Part shown: positions 20,660 to 37,880 of the stretch, one piece after another
How the letters are laid out: the number at the start of each line of letters is the position of its first letter
Numbering within the stretch: position 1 is the stretch's first letter
Origin: Gammaproteobacteria bacterium
Lineage (GTDB): Bacteria > Pseudomonadota > Gammaproteobacteria > Steroidobacterales > Steroidobacteraceae
Assembly (NCBI GenBank): GCA_009926865.1
Contig: RFOD01000008.1
Span: forward strand, 1 to 64,000
Direction of reading: 5' to 3'
Length of the DNA stretch: 64,000 nt
Made by a program: the position numbers and the translations under genes
The notes under the pieces: generated by a model
Databases searched by the model: none
The model's input: the letters and a program-made list of their open reading frames with translations, nothing else
Told to the model about the DNA's origin: nothing

Positions 20660-20734
20660 TGGCTGGGGTGGAAGGACTCGAACCTCCGAATGGCGGGATC
20701 AAAACCCGCTGCCTTACCACTTGGCGACACCCCA
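20660..20734 (-). tRNA. tRNA-Gln (UUG), CCA encoded
   Basis: Complement TGGGGTGTCGCCAAGTGGTAAGGCAGCGGGTTTTGATCCCGCCATTCGGAGGTTCGAGTCCTTCCACCCCAGCCA; between prs and ispE. Confidence 0.95.
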
Positions 20735-20755
20735 GCAGACGGTGCAATCGACTGA

Positions 20756-21646
20756 TCAGTCGAGTCTCGACTCCAGCGGCGAGCATTGCAGACCTTGCAC
20801 TGCCCATGCTCTCCAACCCGCCGGCACCTCCGCCCGCACACGTTCGGCCTCAGCACGAGCGTGAAAACGCGCGAAAATACAGGCTCCGGTACCGGAGAGC
20901 CGCGCTGTGGCGAATGCCCCTAACCAGTCCAATGCCCGCGCCACCTCAGGGTAACGCTGGCGAACAACCGGCTCGAAGTCATTACGCCCCTCATCGATCA
21001 AGCCCGCTATTGTGAGCACCGGGGAATTTCGTGTCAATTCAGGGGCCTGGAATATCTCTCGAGTGGAAATGGTGACCGGCGGCTGAAGTACCAGATACCA
21101 GCGATTCGAGAGCTCCGCTGGCTCTAAACGCTCGCCACGACCTTCGCCATAGGCCGATTGGCCGTGTATGAACACAGGAACATCCGCCCCCAAGCGCAAG
21201 CCCAATTCAGCGAGTGCGAGCCGATCCAGCTTCAAGCCCCACAAGTGGTTCAATACGCGCAGACTGGTCGCCGCATCGGAGCTACCCCCACCGAGCCCAC
21301 CACCCATGGGAATGCGTTTTCGGACACGGATTTGCACACCGGGCAAGGACGCCCCCGCGGCGCCCGCCTGCTCACGCAGCAGCCGCCCTGCACGGACACA
21401 TAAATCGTCATCTGTCGCCACCTGCTGTAGCGCGCCAGGCTCGGCACCTTGATCATCGACCCGAAGGATGCGCGGATCATCCGTGAGTTCAAACGAAAGC
21501 TCATCACACAGATCAATGATTTGAAATAGCGTCTGCAAATCATGATACCCATCGTCTCGCCGACCTGTGACGTGCAACCAAAGATTCAACTTCGCAGGGG
21601 CAGGCCACCACTCGATCGATGACCTTGGGTCGACTGAGTCACTCAC
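20756..21646 (-). CDS. ispE: 4-diphosphocytidyl-2-C-methyl-D-erythritol kinase
   Basis: WPAPAKLNLWLHVTGRRDDGYHDLQTLFQIID, PMGGGLGGGSSDAATSL. Confidence 0.95.
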   Translation of the reverse strand: MSDSVDPRSSIEWWPAPAKLNLWLHVTGRRDDGYHDLQTLFQIIDLCDELSFELTDDPRILRVDDQGAEPGALQQVATDDDLCVRAGRLLREQAGAAGASLPGVQIRVRKRIPMGGGLGGGSSDAATSLRVLNHLWGLKLDRLALAELGLRLGADVPVFIHGQSAYGEGRGERLEPAELSNRWYLVLQPPVTISTREIFQAPELTRNSPVLTIAGLIDEGRNDFEPVVRQRYPEVARALDWLGAFATARLSGTGACIFARFHARAEAERVRAEVPAGWRAWAVQGLQCSPLESRLD

Positions 21647-22281
21647 TTTGCGCCTCCTCGGGTCGAGGCCCTGACCGAAGACGTCCCTAAGGTCGTGGTA
21701 CCCCAGCTCTCAATAAAAATCTTGAGCTGCACCGCCTCGTGCCGCATCTCCAAAAGACTCGGCATCCGCAAGGACGTACCGGGTACGGAACTGTAACGCT
21801 GTAAGCCAATCTGCCACCCCTGCTGCTGGAAGCTTCGTGGCAAGCCCAAATCCCACTCATCCATAGGGCTCAGTCCTGACACGGGCAACCTTGGATCGGG
21901 AACACCGAGCAACCAATATCGCAAAGATTTGACCGGCACCTCAAAGCCCAACGCCTCATTGAGTCGCTGCTCAATGTCCTCGGTCACTGTCATATCAAGG
22001 CCACCGATGCCGAGTGGACTTGTTAAGTTCAGGCGGCTGAGCGCTCCGTTCTGAGACCACACCAGTCGTGCCGTCACGACCTCATCGCCACGGACTGCCG
22101 AGACACGCGCACGCAAAGAATAACGATCCCACTTGGCAAGTGCGGCTGCGCGCTCCGGCCATTGAACCGGCAGGGTCCGACTCGGCAGGTCTATGCGTGG
22201 TGACCATGTCGCACACGCGGATAGTAGAGCGCAGGCCGTCGCAAGCCCGACGTGGCGTAATAGACGAACCAAAGACATCAT
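21643..22281 (-). CDS. lolB: Outer-membrane lipoprotein localisation protein LolB
   Basis: Lipobox LLSAC; adjacent to ispE; start trimmed to MMSLVRLLRHVGLATACALLSAC. Confidence 0.85.
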   Translation of the reverse strand: MMSLVRLLRHVGLATACALLSACATWSPRIDLPSRTLPVQWPERAAALAKWDRYSLRARVSAVRGDEVVTARLVWSQNGALSRLNLTSPLGIGGLDMTVTEDIEQRLNEALGFEVPVKSLRYWLLGVPDPRLPVSGLSPMDEWDLGLPRSFQQQGWQIGLQRYSSVPGTSLRMPSLLEMRHEAVQLKIFIESWGTTTLGTSSVRASTRGGAK

Positions 22282-22306
22282 CGATCGTATCCGTCCGCCG
22301 GAAGTC

Positions 22307-24049
22307 TCAGGGGGCTTCATCCAAGAATTGATCGATTGTACGACGCACCAGGGCTGAATCTGGGGCAGCCTGGAGTGCCCGACGCCACAGTCGGCGCGCC
22401 GTCTCTTGCTCACCCTGCACCCACAAAAGCTCACCGAGGTGCGCGGCAATCTCGGGCTCGCGCGACAATCGCCATGCGCGCTCCAACGCGGGCTTCGCGG
22501 CCTTCAGTTGTCCGCGACGATAAAGAACCCATCCGAGACTATCAAGAAAGGCGGCATTGTCCGGTCGCTGCGCTAAGGCCTGCCGTATCAAGCGCTCAGC
22601 GCGTCGCAAGTCCTGACCACGATCTGCAAGCGTGTACCCTAAGGCATTCAAAAGCCCTGCATCCTCTGGACGTGAAACCAATAAGGCTTCAAATTCTTTG
22701 ATTGCCAAGGAAGTATCGCCCGCCAAGTCGTGGACGATAGCGCGCTGATAACGCAAGTCGTGATGATCCGGATAACGCTCAAGGGCAGACTCTAAGCTCT
22801 TCAAAGCAAGCTCAAACCGACCCGACTCGGCCAGTACCCGCGATCGGGTGACCTCTATCGCAACCGAATCATTCCGACCCGCCCGTGCCCAATCATCAAA
22901 GAGCGATTGGACCTGCGCCTCATCGCCTTGCGTAAGCAGCCAACGGGCCGCCCGCGCTCGCGGCGCAAGTCCCGCGCCAGCGGCAATCAGCTGCTGATAG
23001 CCTTGTAGTGCCCGTTCGGAATCGCCACGCCTCTCGGCGAGCACTGACAAATAATAGATGGCCTCACCGGATCCTTGATCGCGCTCAAGCCGAGCTCGCC
23101 ACAAAGATTCGGCGAGTGCCCACTGCCCTTGCTGCTGCGCGAGCAAGGCAAGACGTCGATCCGCCTCGTGTACGATGGGCGACACGGACGCCTCATTTGC
23201 CAACCGCTGGATCTCCTGAAGCAGCAAACGGGCATCTTCCAGCCGATCCAAAAAGATCAAAACATCGACAGCTGCAAACGCATGATCGCGAGGATCTGCT
23301 CTGGCCAGCATTCCGGCTTCGGCGAGTGCAGCATCCCCATCACCGAGCGCTGCATTAACACTCGCCGATAATCGTACGAGCCGTGCGTCGGGCGCGATAC
23401 CCGCCTCGCGCGCCGCATCAATCAAAAGCCGACACTGTTGCAGGCTATCCGCATTACAGGCCATCCGAGCGAGCGCACCCAAAGTATTTGGCACTACGAC
23501 CGAGCGATCGACAAGCGGGTTGAGTACCTGCCAAGCGGCATCAACGACCTGCCCCTCTGCCAGTGAAGGAATGATGTCCTCCCAGGCAAGCTCTGGATCG
23601 ACATCAGGCTTGGCGATCAACTCACCGAAGGCGCGGCGCGCCTCCGCCAAACGCCAAGTTTCCAGGGCGACCACACCGACCAAACGCAAGGCCTCTGGAT
23701 TTTCCGGATCAAGGGCCCACAGTCGCTCGGCCGCCTGCCACGCCGCAGGCAGGTGATGGCAGGCACGAGCGACCTCAATCGCGCGCACTGCCACCCGCGG
23801 ATCTCGATCCGCCATCGCCTCCAAGACATACCCCTCAGAGGCCGTACGGCAATCACCGGCCATGAGCGCCTCATCGTGGGTCGACATGGCGCCCTGATCC
23901 GCTTCAATCGCCAAGCCTGATATGGCCCACATACCACCGACGAGTGTAGCCACCACTCTGCCGGTGCGACGCAGATACGTGCGCGCTGCGACCTTCGCGA
24001 TACTCGAAGGAGCGGCGACTTTTGGGGTGTTATCTCGCTGATCCGTCAT
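22307..24049 (-). CDS. Tetratricopeptide repeat protein
   Basis: Multiple TPR motifs ([36 protein letters not shown]..., [27 protein letters not shown]). Confidence 0.88.
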   Translation of the reverse strand: MTDQRDNTPKVAAPSSIAKVAARTYLRRTGRVVATLVGGMWAISGLAIEADQGAMSTHDEALMAGDCRTASEGYVLEAMADRDPRVAVRAIEVARACHHLPAAWQAAERLWALDPENPEALRLVGVVALETWRLAEARRAFGELIAKPDVDPELAWEDIIPSLAEGQVVDAAWQVLNPLVDRSVVVPNTLGALARMACNADSLQQCRLLIDAAREAGIAPDARLVRLSASVNAALGDGDAALAEAGMLARADPRDHAFAAVDVLIFLDRLEDARLLLQEIQRLANEASVSPIVHEADRRLALLAQQQGQWALAESLWRARLERDQGSGEAIYYLSVLAERRGDSERALQGYQQLIAAGAGLAPRARAARWLLTQGDEAQVQSLFDDWARAGRNDSVAIEVTRSRVLAESGRFELALKSLESALERYPDHHDLRYQRAIVHDLAGDTSLAIKEFEALLVSRPEDAGLLNALGYTLADRGQDLRRAERLIRQALAQRPDNAAFLDSLGWVLYRRGQLKAAKPALERAWRLSREPEIAAHLGELLWVQGEQETARRLWRRALQAAPDSALVRRTIDQFLDEAP

Positions 24050-24106
24050 GATCTCCGCACTATAACTTGTCAGCCCGCGCGCCGACCTAGAGAATCGCGC
24101 CCACCC

Positions 24107-25183
24107 ATGAAAACATCCATTCGCGAACGCCTACAGCGACAATACGAACGCCACGAGGAAATTGGCCGTCAACTGGCTGACCCCGCGCTCGATGGCGGCT
24201 CAAATCAGTTTCGCGAGCTATCCATGGAGTTTGCAAAATTAGATCCGCTGGCGGCGAGTTATCGGGCCTATCTGCAAACCGAACACGAGCAAACTGCCGC
24301 CGCGGAACTGAGCCGAGATCAGGATCCCGAGATGCGGGCGCTCGGGGAAGAGGAGCAACAGCGACTCTCCGCGCTACTGGAGCAGCAAGAACTCGAGCTG
24401 CGTCGGCTCTTAATCCCTGCAGATCCACGCGATAACCTGAATGTTTACCTCGAAATCCGCGCGGGAACGGGTGGCGATGAGGCCGCCATCTTCGCAGGGG
24501 ATTTGCTACGTATGTACGCACGCTATGCAGAGCGGCGCGGTTGGGCGATCGAAACCCTCAATGAAAACCCGGGCGAACACGGCGGCTTTCGCGAGGTGAT
24601 CTGTAAGGTGAGCGGCGCACAGGTCTTTGCACAGCTTAAATTTGAGTCAGGCACCCACCGAGTCCAACGGGTACCGGCGACCGAAGCGCAAGGACGAATC
24701 CACACCTCTGCGGTGACCGTTGCCATTCTGCCCGAGCTCGGTGAAATGGAAGCGGTGGAACTCAATCCTGCAGATCTTCGTATCGATACCTTTCGCGCCT
24801 CGGGCGCGGGAGGACAGCATGTCAACAAAACCGACTCGGCCGTCCGTATCACGCACATCCCGACCGGTGTCGTGGTGGAATGTCAGGATGAACGCTCACA
24901 ACACAAAAACCGTAGTCGGGCGATGTCTTTGTTGAAAGCCAAGCTGCAAGCAGCCGAACAAGAAAAACGAGCGAGTGAACAAGCGCGTAGCCGCAAACTA
25001 CAGGTCGGTAGCGGCGATCGCTCAGAGCGAATCCGTACCTATAATTTTCCGCAAGGACGCGTGACCGATCACCGTATCAATCTCACGCTCTACCAACTTG
25101 ATGCATTGATGAACGGTGAGCTCGACCCCTTGATCGGCCCGCTCTCGCAGGAATATCAAAGCGAGCTCTTGGCTGAGCTTTGA
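24107..25183 (+). CDS. prfA: Peptide chain release factor 1
   Basis: GGQ motif [40 protein letters not shown]. Confidence 0.97.
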   Translation: MKTSIRERLQRQYERHEEIGRQLADPALDGGSNQFRELSMEFAKLDPLAASYRAYLQTEHEQTAAAELSRDQDPEMRALGEEEQQRLSALLEQQELELRRLLIPADPRDNLNVYLEIRAGTGGDEAAIFAGDLLRMYARYAERRGWAIETLNENPGEHGGFREVICKVSGAQVFAQLKFESGTHRVQRVPATEAQGRIHTSAVTVAILPELGEMEAVELNPADLRIDTFRASGAGGQHVNKTDSAVRITHIPTGVVVECQDERSQHKNRSRAMSLLKAKLQAAEQEKRASEQARSRKLQVGSGDRSERIRTYNFPQGRVTDHRINLTLYQLDALMNGELDPLIGPLSQEYQSELLAEL

Positions 25184-25950
25184 CGTCTTGCGCTGAGCAG
25201 TGCCTCATGCGCAACTGCCATGGCGGAGGCGAACGGCATGTATAGCGCGCCCAACATGCCGCCAATCACGCTCATCATGGCCTGCCCTAGCGCATCATGG
25301 GTGATGGCACCTAGACCCGACAGCAAACTCAACTCAAATAACAACAGGCCGAGTAAGTTACCCACGACAAATAGAGCCATGATGCCAATTAAGGTCAGTA
25401 GCAGGCCCTTGGCTAAGACCCACCATTGCCCTCGCGCAGACTGTAGACAACCATCGATCAGTACACGCGCCGAACCCTCGCGACTGACCACCGCCGGCAA
25501 CACAAGCCAACCGACCACCAAAAGATAGATACCGGGTATGACGAGCGCGAGCGACCCGATCGCGATCAGTACCGACATCAAAGTAAGGGCTTGGCTTGCG
25601 GGCAGTATGGCCTTCGCCGCCGCAAGCATCGCCGCACCGACGGTGGTAGAGCGCCCAATTAAGCGCATCGTCTGACGATGCATAATAAATAACCAGGCCC
25701 AAAGATTGATCAGAATGGCGGCCGCCATCAGCAGCCACCAGCCAACATCTTTGCTCTCGTTGAGCGCCAAAGGTAACCCCTGCCAAGCGGAATAAGCGGC
25801 CGGCAATTGACCGACCAGCACCGCAAACAGCGCTGCGGGGAGTGTCACCCACCAAGAGTCGATAAAGAGATCAACGCCGAGCAGCAAGGGATCTCGCGAA
25901 GAGGCATACTGGGTCATCACGCTGCGCACTTTATCACCCTCAACCCACAC
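25156..25950 (-). CDS. Multi-pass membrane protein of unknown function
   Basis: 264 aa with several hydrophobic segments; 3' end overlaps the prfA 3' end. Confidence 0.6.
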   Translation of the reverse strand: MWVEGDKVRSVMTQYASSRDPLLLGVDLFIDSWWVTLPAALFAVLVGQLPAAYSAWQGLPLALNESKDVGWWLLMAAAILINLWAWLFIMHRQTMRLIGRSTTVGAAMLAAAKAILPASQALTLMSVLIAIGSLALVIPGIYLLVVGWLVLPAVVSREGSARVLIDGCLQSARGQWWVLAKGLLLTLIGIMALFVVGNLLGLLLFELSLLSGLGAITHDALGQAMMSVIGGMLGALYMPFASAMAVAHEALLSARRQSSAKSSL

Positions 25951-25958
25951 ACGCGTTT

Positions 25959-26861
25959 ATGACTGCTCACTCCTCGAGTCCCGGTTTAACGTTGGCAATC
26001 GCCATCGCCGAGATCAGTACCGCGCTCGGGCGAGTCGACTCCCAACTGCACAGGCTCGACAGCCTTGAGCTGCGCCGCGAAGCTGAAACCTTAGCGCTGA
26101 CCGCGCTAGGGCTCGCGCGATCAACGCTCTATCAGCACCCCGATCGCGAACTTAGCGTGGCAGAGCAAGCGTTACTCGCCGATTGGACACGTCAACGCCA
26201 AGCCGGGATGCCACTCGCCTATTTGAGTGGTCATCGTGAATTTTGGTCGTTATCACTGCAGGTCACCCAAGATGTCCTGATTCCACGACCTGAGACGGAG
26301 CTTCTCGTGGAACGAGCGCTGCAATGCGGCAGGAGTCTCTGTCAGACGCTGACGCGCCCCCTTCGCGTGCTCGAACTCGGCACCGGCTCAGGCGCAATCA
26401 TTCTCGCACTTCGCAAGGAACAAGCACTATGGGACCTGACGGCGGTCGACCTCTCGTCAGCAGCTTTAGTGGTTGCTCAAAGAAATTCACAAAAACTTGC
26501 CCTCAAAGATATCGAATTTCTACACGGAAGTTGGTTTGAGCCCGTTGGCCAACGCTTCTTCGACCTAATCATCAGCAACCCACCCTACGTGGCGGCGGAC
26601 GATCCCTGTCTGCATCGAGACTCCCTACGGTATGAACCCCGCCTTGCGCTAACCCCAGGCGCCGATGCGATGCATGACTTACGTCACCTCATCGCTCGGG
26701 CAGCGGGACACTTATCGCCCGGAGGCTGGCTACTGCTCGAACACGGTCACACCCAAGCTAGCGAGGTGCGCGCAGAACTACTGACGAGGGGTTACACTGA
26801 GGTCCAGTCTCATCGGGATCTCGCTGGTCAATGGCGCGCATCCGAGGGCCGTATCCCTTAA
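25959..26861 (+). CDS. prmC: Release factor glutamine methyltransferase PrmC
   Basis: DVLIPRPETELLVE, LELGTGSGAIILAL, ISNPPYVAADDPCL. Confidence 0.95.
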   Translation: MTAHSSSPGLTLAIAIAEISTALGRVDSQLHRLDSLELRREAETLALTALGLARSTLYQHPDRELSVAEQALLADWTRQRQAGMPLAYLSGHREFWSLSLQVTQDVLIPRPETELLVERALQCGRSLCQTLTRPLRVLELGTGSGAIILALRKEQALWDLTAVDLSSAALVVAQRNSQKLALKDIEFLHGSWFEPVGQRFFDLIISNPPYVAADDPCLHRDSLRYEPRLALTPGADAMHDLRHLIARAAGHLSPGGWLLLEHGHTQASEVRAELLTRGYTEVQSHRDLAGQWRASEGRIP

Positions 26862-26881
26862 TGACGTGAGGACGCAATACC

Positions 26882-27363
26882 ATGTTAACTATTTCCACCA
26901 GTGCCGGTGAATTTACCGTTGAATTATTTGAAGCGGAGGCGCCTGAAACCAGCGGAAACTTTTTACGCTATGTGGATGAGGGTTTCTTTGCAGGCACACT
27001 CTTCCATCGCGTCATTCCAGGGTTCATGATTCAAGGTGGCGGCTTCAGCGCGGGATTGGAGCATAAGGAGGGGCATGACCCCATACGCAACGAAGCCAGT
27101 AATGGCGTCGGTAATACTCGTGGCACGCTCGCAATGGCCCGTACGAGCGACCCACACAGCGCGACATCGCAGTTTTTTATTAACCTGGTCGATAACGACT
27201 TTTTGAATCAGAGCCCCGGTAACGCAGGCTATGCGGTTTTTGGTCGAGTCACCGCAGGCATGGAGGTGGTCGATGCAATCGCGCAACAACCCACCACCCG
27301 ACGCCGCGGCCATGACGATGTCCCCGAAGAGGATGTCTTCATTCTCTCGGTGGTGCGCAACGA

Positions 27364-27382
<19 letters not shown>
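26882..27382 (+). CDS. ppiB: Cyclophilin-type peptidyl-prolyl cis-trans isomerase
   Basis: [47 protein letters not shown]. Confidence 0.95.
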
Positions 27383-32944
<5,562 letters not shown>

Positions 32945-32953
<9 letters not shown>

Positions 32954-32980
32954 AATTACAGTCTTGCGTAACTTTGCAAG
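32945..32980. promoter_or_regulatory. Candidate operator: imperfect direct repeat plus short inverted repeat upstream of the ArsR-type gene
   Basis: GTCTTGCATAA (32945-32955) and GTCTTGCGTAA (32961-32971), 10/11 identical; CTTGC (32963-32967)/GCAAG (32976-32980) inverted. Confidence 0.4.
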
Positions 32981-33074
32981 TTTAACCGTGGCGGACTCGG
33001 TTTGCCAACCTGGCTGACCGGCTTCCCTAGCTTCGGATCTCGACAAGTCTTCGGATGCGCACCAAAGTACGCCC

Positions 33075-36000
33075 ATGAAACACTCAGTTAAACGCGTCCG
33101 CGCTGTCGTACCGCCGGCGCGTGCTCGCTGCATCGCTAAAATCGTCGCCGCGGCTCGAGGCCTTCCGCAGCGCCCTCCCAGCGACTGGCTTGAGCGCTAC
33201 TTCGCGGGAGTGGATGAGCAAGATCTGCAAGCTCGACCCCCCCTGGAACTCGCCCAGCTCGCCAAGCGCCACTGGCAGCTCGGGCGGCGACGGCCACTCG
33301 GCCAGCCAATCATCGACATTGTCGATAGCCGCGACATCGCGGGTATTAACGAGCGTCGTAGTTACCTCTTGCTCGTCACGGATGATCGACCATTCTTGGT
33401 GGACTCCGTCTCACTGACACTGGCGCGATACCACATTGCGGTCCATCTACTGATCCATCCCGTGCTCGGCCGAATCTCGCAACAGCCTGCCACCACCGCG
33501 GCCCAAAGCGCGCTCGAGTCCTGGCAATTGATCGAGATCGATCGGCAATTTGACGGTGCCACGATTAGTGCACTGACCCAAGAATTACACGACGTCCTCA
33601 TCGAGGTGGAAAAGGCCGTGACAGACTGGGCGGCGATGAGATCGCGTATCAAAGATATTTCTGCAGAGCTCGCCCGTCGTCCGATTGACAGCCTGTCGAG
33701 TAGCCAACAGCACGATCACCGCGAAGCACTGGCTTTACTTGACTGGGTCGAAGCAGGCAATTTCGTCTTACTAGGCATAGATTCATTACGCGGCTGGAAA
33801 AAGCGCGAACAGCACGGGCGCGCGCTCGGCATCCTAAGCCGAAGCGCAGCAGACCCACTCTGGCTCACCGATCATGCTGTCTCGAGTCTGCAACACGATG
33901 AGCGACCTCTCATCATCACTAAGTCGTCACAACAATCTCGCATCCATCGAGCAGGCCATCTCGATCAGATCGTAATCAAACAATTCGATCCACAAGACGA
34001 CGTCGTTGGACTGTACCGAATAATCGGTCTTTGGACATCGCGTGCGTACTTTGCTTCTACCCATGAGATCCCATTGATCCGCACAAAAGTTAACGGACTC
34101 ATCAAGAAGTTTGGTCTTGACTCGCGAAGCCACGATGGCAAAGCGGTACTTACGATGCTGGAGAACTGGCCACGCGATGAGCTCTTTGCGAGTAGCACCG
34201 TCGAATTACAGCAATTCGTCCGGGCAGCAGTGAATCTTTACGATCGCAGTACCACACGTACCTTGTTACGTTTTGATGCGGTCGGGGATTTTTGGACCTG
34301 CCTCATCTTTATACCGCGCGATCGCTACAACACCGAAGTCCGACTGCGTATTGAAAATTTATTGAAAGCCGCACTACAGGCCGCCCAAATAGATTCTCAA
34401 ACACAACTCACCAGCGCTGGACACGCACGCCTACAACTCACTTTGCGCGGCGCACTACGCACGCTCGGTCGTGCCGAACGCGTCACATTAGAAAGTGCGA
34501 TTAGCGAAGCGGCGCTCACCTGGCTCGATCGCCTCGAGAGGGGGATCGACGCCGATTACCCCGCTGTGCAAGCCGCAGAACTTAAGCGCCGTCACGGATC
34601 GCGATTCTCTGCGTCCTACCAGAACGATATCGATATCAAGACCGCGCTTTGCGATCTGGCTGCCATGGAAAGTTTGAGCGCCACAGAGCACTCGGACTGG
34701 CGCATTGTGCGCACCGAGAACTGTGACCGCATGCATCTTGAGTTACGCGTCGTGAGTCACGGTGAACCCTTACCGATTGCCGATTTGATGCCGCTATTCG
34801 AAAACTTTGGCTTACGATTGCTGGCTGAACACCCATGGCCGATTCTGGCGACCGAAACTCTGCCGTCAGGCTGGATTCAAGGATTTGAGATTGATCCGGC
34901 TGCGGCGAACTACCTCGCCAAAGGCGATGACGCGGAGCGCCTCCTGAAGGCCATGCGTGTCGTCCAGTGCGGCACTTATGACAATGATGCGCTCAATCAA
35001 CTGGTGCTACGCGCCTCTCTGGCTAGTCACGAAGTCAATCTACTTCGCGCACTGTGTAGGTACCTATTACAGACAGGATTGCCGTTTAGTCTGCAGTACA
35101 TCGCCGAGACACTCTCTCGCCAAGCAGACATCGCAGCCGATCTTTGGCATTACTTTGATCTCCGACATCGACCCTCACCCAGTACAAGGAAGCGAGCGCA
35201 ACAGGCAAACGCGGTACGAGAACGTTTGCTAAAAGATTTGGACTCGTTAGAGAGCGCTGACGAAGATCGTATTTTAAGAGCACTGCTGGCAGTCATTGAT
35301 GCCTGCTTAAGAAGCAATTTTCACGCACGTCTAACAGATGAGGCCGCGACCATCGCGCTCAAACTGGACCCGGCCACGATTCCTGGCCTGCCACTCCCAC
35401 GCCCAGAAATCGAAACCTGGGTGTTTGGTCCGATCGTCGAGGGCGTACACCTGCGGATGGGCCGTGTCGCCCGTGGCGGACTGCGCTGGTCAGATCGACG
35501 CGAGGACTTCCGGACCGAAATTTTAGGCCTCATGAAAGCCCAACACGTCAAAAATACTTTGATTGTGCCCGTGGGTGCGAAGGGCGGGTTCGTCGTACGC
35601 CGACATCCGGCAGGGCTCGGACGTGAAGAGTGGTTAGCTCAAGGGGTCGCCGCATATCAAGCCTACATCGGCGCCTTACTGGATATTACGGACAATATCG
35701 ATCAGGGTCGTATCGTCCCTCCACTAAATGTAACCCGTTACGATAACGATGATCCTTATCTAGTGGTGGCCGCAGACAAAGGTACCGCGACATTCTCTGA
35801 TATTGCCAATGCGATCTCTTTGTCGCGGAACTTCTGGTTAGGCGATGCCTTCGCATCCGGTGGCTCAGTCGGCTATGACCATAAGAAAATGGGCATCACC
35901 GCCCGGGGCGCATGGGAGTGTGTCAAGCGTCACTTCCGAGAGCTTGGAATCGACACGCAAACTCAAGAATTCTCGGCCATTGGTATTGGTGATATGTCAG

Positions 36001-37847
36001 GCGACGTGTTCGGCAATGGCATGTTGCTGTCACCAAAAATCCAACTCGTCGCAGCATTTAACCATCAGCATATTTTCATTGATCCAAATCCAGACACAGC
36101 ACGAAGTTTTCGTGAGCGTGAGCGCTTGTTCAATCTGCCCCGTTCAGGTTGGGGGGACTACCGCACGACCGTTCTGTCGAAGGGTGGTGGTGTCTACGCA
36201 CGTAGCGCGAAGACACTACAACTGTCCCGAGAAGCCTGCGCACTACTCGACCTACCCTCATCCACGATTACACCTAATGAGCTAATTCAGACCATCCTGC
36301 GATTGCCGGTGGATCTCCTTTGGAACGGCGGCATTGGTACTTACGTGAAAGCCTCGCATGAGACGCACATAGATGCCAGTGATCGCGCAAATGACGCAGT
36401 CCGTGTGGATGCCAAGGATCTTGGCGCTAAAATCGTCGGCGAGGGTGGAAATCTTGGACTTACCCCGCTCGCGCGGGTCGAGTTCGCCTTAAAGGGCGGG
36501 CGAATCAATGCCGATTTCATTGACAATTCAGCAGGTGTCAATACTTCGGATCTGGAAGTCAATATCAAAATTTTATTAGCGAGTCGCGAGGTCAGCGGGC
36601 GCTTAGCGCGTTCCGCCCGTAAACAGCTATTAGCAAAGCTAGAACCGCAAGTTGCTGAACTTGCGCTAAGAAATAACTACCTACAGAGCCAGGCTCTGTC
36701 GATTTTGCAATCGCAAGCTCACGTGCGCGCGAATGAACTTCGGGTATTGATTCGTAGCCTTGAGCGAGACGCTGGGCTCAACCGCAAAGTCGAGCGTCTG
36801 CCCGATGAAGACGCTCTCATTGAGCGACAGAAGCGCAACCAAGCACTGACTCGGCCTGAGTTAGCTGTTATTTTTTCGTACGCGAAACTAGATTTGAATC
36901 GACGATTATCCGCCTCAGCCTTACCGGAAGATCCTTACTTCGCCCAAGAGCTCGCCCGCTACTTTCCGACTGCATTACAGCGTCGATTTACCGAGGATAT
37001 TAAGCTGCATCGCTTACGGCGCGAAATCATTGTGACCGCCACGACGAATAGTATCATCAACCGAATGGGTCCCTCGTTCGCGCTTCGCGCTGCCGAGGAA
37101 AGCGGATGTAGCGTGATCGATGTCGCGCGCGCCTACAGTATCGCGCGAGAGATCTTTGACGCGCGGGACGCTTGGGCGAGACTGGAGTCTTGGGATGGGC
37201 GACTCGATACCGCTCTGCAATATCACCACTACGCGAGCATCGCGCGCGCGCTGCGTCATGCCAGCATGTGGTTACTGGCGCGACATGGTGCTACGGACAG
37301 TGACGCTCGCCTAAGCGTCTCCGCTGCAGTGGCGCACTACGGACCAGGCATACGCCAGTTGCGACAGGCGCTGCCTCAGCTGCTGGTCGGCGAACTCGCC
37401 TCGCAACATCTACACGAACAGCAAAAACTACTCCACGCGGGTATGAAGACCGAGGATGCGCAGACGCTCGCGGACTTTCCTGTACTCGAGTGGATGCTCG
37501 AGGTTATTGACCTCGCGCAGTCTCGTCGTCAGCCGCTCGAAAAAGTCGCCAATCTTTGGTTCGGATTACCGATCACGCTTAAGTTCGATTGGATTGAATA
37601 CCAAATTGATGCACTTGCTGCACCGAGCTCCTTACACGCGACCGCGCGACGACAATTGCGCTCGCGTGCGAAAGATGCCCGAAGGGAACTCGTGGCGGCA
37701 ATGCTGACTGGCCATGCGCCCTCGGAAGAGGCCCGTCAGCGCTGGCAAGAGACACTTACTGAAACGCAAGCGACTGGAAAACTCGACCATGCGATGCTGT
37801 CGGTCGTCGTAAGCGCCATGCATACCCTTGCCGCCGGACGCCGATGA
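33075..37847 (+). CDS. gdhB: Large NAD-specific glutamate dehydrogenase (about 180 kDa class)
   Basis: 1590 aa; VARGGLRWSDRREDFRTEILGLMKAQHVKNTLIVPVGAKGGFV, IGIGDMSGDVFGNGMLLS. Confidence 0.95.
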   Translation: MKHSVKRVRAVVPPARARCIAKIVAAARGLPQRPPSDWLERYFAGVDEQDLQARPPLELAQLAKRHWQLGRRRPLGQPIIDIVDSRDIAGINERRSYLLLVTDDRPFLVDSVSLTLARYHIAVHLLIHPVLGRISQQPATTAAQSALESWQLIEIDRQFDGATISALTQELHDVLIEVEKAVTDWAAMRSRIKDISAELARRPIDSLSSSQQHDHREALALLDWVEAGNFVLLGIDSLRGWKKREQHGRALGILSRSAADPLWLTDHAVSSLQHDERPLIITKSSQQSRIHRAGHLDQIVIKQFDPQDDVVGLYRIIGLWTSRAYFASTHEIPLIRTKVNGLIKKFGLDSRSHDGKAVLTMLENWPRDELFASSTVELQQFVRAAVNLYDRSTTRTLLRFDAVGDFWTCLIFIPRDRYNTEVRLRIENLLKAALQAAQIDSQTQLTSAGHARLQLTLRGALRTLGRAERVTLESAISEAALTWLDRLERGIDADYPAVQAAELKRRHGSRFSASYQNDIDIKTALCDLAAMESLSATEHSDWRIVRTENCDRMHLELRVVSHGEPLPIADLMPLFENFGLRLLAEHPWPILATETLPSGWIQGFEIDPAAANYLAKGDDAERLLKAMRVVQCGTYDNDALNQLVLRASLASHEVNLLRALCRYLLQTGLPFSLQYIAETLSRQADIAADLWHYFDLRHRPSPSTRKRAQQANAVRERLLKDLDSLESADEDRILRALLAVIDACLRSNFHARLTDEAATIALKLDPATIPGLPLPRPEIETWVFGPIVEGVHLRMGRVARGGLRWSDRREDFRTEILGLMKAQHVKNTLIVPVGAKGGFVVRRHPAGLGREEWLAQGVAAYQAYIGALLDITDNIDQGRIVPPLNVTRYDNDDPYLVVAADKGTATFSDIANAISLSRNFWLGDAFASGGSVGYDHKKMGITARGAWECVKRHFRELGIDTQTQEFSAIGIGDMSGDVFGNGMLLSPKIQLVAAFNHQHIFIDPNPDTARSFRERERLFNLPRSGWGDYRTTVLSKGGGVYARSAKTLQLSREACALLDLPSSTITPNELIQTILRLPVDLLWNGGIGTYVKASHETHIDASDRANDAVRVDAKDLGAKIVGEGGNLGLTPLARVEFALKGGRINADFIDNSAGVNTSDLEVNIKILLASREVSGRLARSARKQLLAKLEPQVAELALRNNYLQSQALSILQSQAHVRANELRVLIRSLERDAGLNRKVERLPDEDALIERQKRNQALTRPELAVIFSYAKLDLNRRLSASALPEDPYFAQELARYFPTALQRRFTEDIKLHRLRREIIVTATTNSIINRMGPSFALRAAEESGCSVIDVARAYSIAREIFDARDAWARLESWDGRLDTALQYHHYASIARALRHASMWLLARHGATDSDARLSVSAAVAHYGPGIRQLRQALPQLLVGELASQHLHEQQKLLHAGMKTEDAQTLADFPVLEWMLEVIDLAQSRRQPLEKVANLWFGLPITLKFDWIEYQIDALAAPSSLHATARRQLRSRAKDARRELVAAMLTGHAPSEEARQRWQETLTETQATGKLDHAMLSVVVSAMHTLAAGRR

Positions 37848-37880
37848 CTCTGACAACCGGACATACCAAGAGTTAACCCC

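Noticed and set aside
32954-33133. Upstream extension of the ArsR ORF overlapping the glutamate dehydrogenase start
   Set aside because: wHTH begins at MQDTDS (32953); the extension would overlap the divergent gene and its promoter
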